Below are positions 5,499 through 5,595 of a stretch of 5,595 nucleotides of DNA, one piece after another. The position numbers and the translations under genes are program-made. Positions within the stretch are counted from its first letter, which is position 1. The number at the start of each line of letters is the position of its first letter. The DNA lies in contig DMSR01000142.1 in assembly GCA_003457145.1 (NCBI GenBank), positions 1 to 5,595 on the forward strand, in the 5' to 3' direction. The DNA is from Bacillus sp. (in: firmicutes). Lineage in GTDB: Bacteria; Bacillota; Bacilli; Bacillales; Cytobacillaceae. The notes below the pieces were generated by a model. It had not been told where the DNA came from and did no database searches. It saw only the letters and a list, made by a program, of their open reading frames with translations.

Positions 5499-5595
5499 AT
5501 GAATTTAAATGATAAGAATGATGATGAAAAGGTCGTGCAGGGCCATGAAGCCGCTGTAGTCGATCCTGGGGACAGGCCAGGTCTCGATGAAGGAA
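5499..5595 (+). CDS. yteJ: N-terminus of a YteJ-like (RDD-family) protein, cut by the window end
   Basis: The first 32 codons of a gene start at ATG 5499, behind GGAGGG (5487-5492) that overlaps the end of sppA; the 12-base gap implies translation from the same message. The visible residues (MNLNDKNDDEKVVQGHEAAV, then a Pro/Asp/Gly-rich stretch) are hydrophilic and acidic and carry no recognisable domain. The identification rests on position: in B. subtilis the gene directly after sppA is yteJ, an RDD-family membrane protein reported to complex with and inhibit SppA. A soluble, charged N-terminal tail before the RDD membrane domain would fit, but that domain lies outside the window. The coding call is firm; the product name is an inference from gene order. 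Confidence 0.7.
   Translation, partial: MNLNDKNDDEKVVQGHEAAVVDPGDRPGLDEG

Noticed and set aside
1..5595. CRISPR array, tRNA/rRNA gene, insertion sequence or phage attachment site
   Set aside because: No regularly spaced repeats, tRNA-like cloverleaf sequence, transposase or integrase frame, or target-site duplication was seen on either strand.

Overview
The window reads as chromosome of a spore-forming, low-to-moderate GC Gram-positive bacterium of the Bacillaceae. The grounds are an alpha/beta-type small acid-soluble spore protein, Bacillus-style purine-rich ribosome binding sites, intrinsic terminators, and a gene set (spore protein, MbcS-type acyl-CoA synthetase, second NAD kinase, SppA, YteJ-like protein) that matches, from memory, the sspA-ytcI-ytdI-sppA-yteJ neighbourhood of Bacillus subtilis.

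Layout. Bases 2-175 hold the 3' end of a spore-protein gene, closed by a strong terminator (201-233). A short AT-rich leader with a TATAAT box leads into 364-1947, a medium/branched-chain acyl-CoA synthetase (mbcS/ytcI family). Its frame is intact from end to end except for one amber codon (892-894), which sits exactly where the tyrosine preceding the P-loop motif TSGTTGNPKG is expected. A terminator follows (1955-1982). Next come a small AT-rich gene for an IscA/HesB-fold protein lacking the C-terminal cysteines (2081-2398) and a RarD/EamA transporter (2548-3483) with a good SigA promoter. RarD converges on an NAD kinase encoded on the minus strand (3534-4334); the 50-base gap holds a strong hairpin. 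A 141-base divergent region then separates the NAD kinase from sppA (4476-5486), a membrane-anchored signal peptide peptidase, followed 12 bases later by the first 32 codons of a YteJ-like gene that runs off the window.

How it fits together. These are mostly independent housekeeping or accessory units: spore DNA protection, salvage of short branched carboxylic acids, NADP synthesis, and membrane peptide clearance. Only sppA and the yteJ-like gene look like one operon. In B. subtilis their products are reported to form a membrane complex linked to lantibiotic resistance.

I see no previously undescribed system. The items most worth checking are the in-frame amber codon in the acyl-CoA synthetase, the atypical AT-rich IscA-like gene with its transporter neighbour in an otherwise conserved locus, and small palindromic or Fur-like elements in the intergenic regions. 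The two longest gene-free stretches, 176-363 and 2399-2547, are both under 200 bases and contain only the control elements listed.
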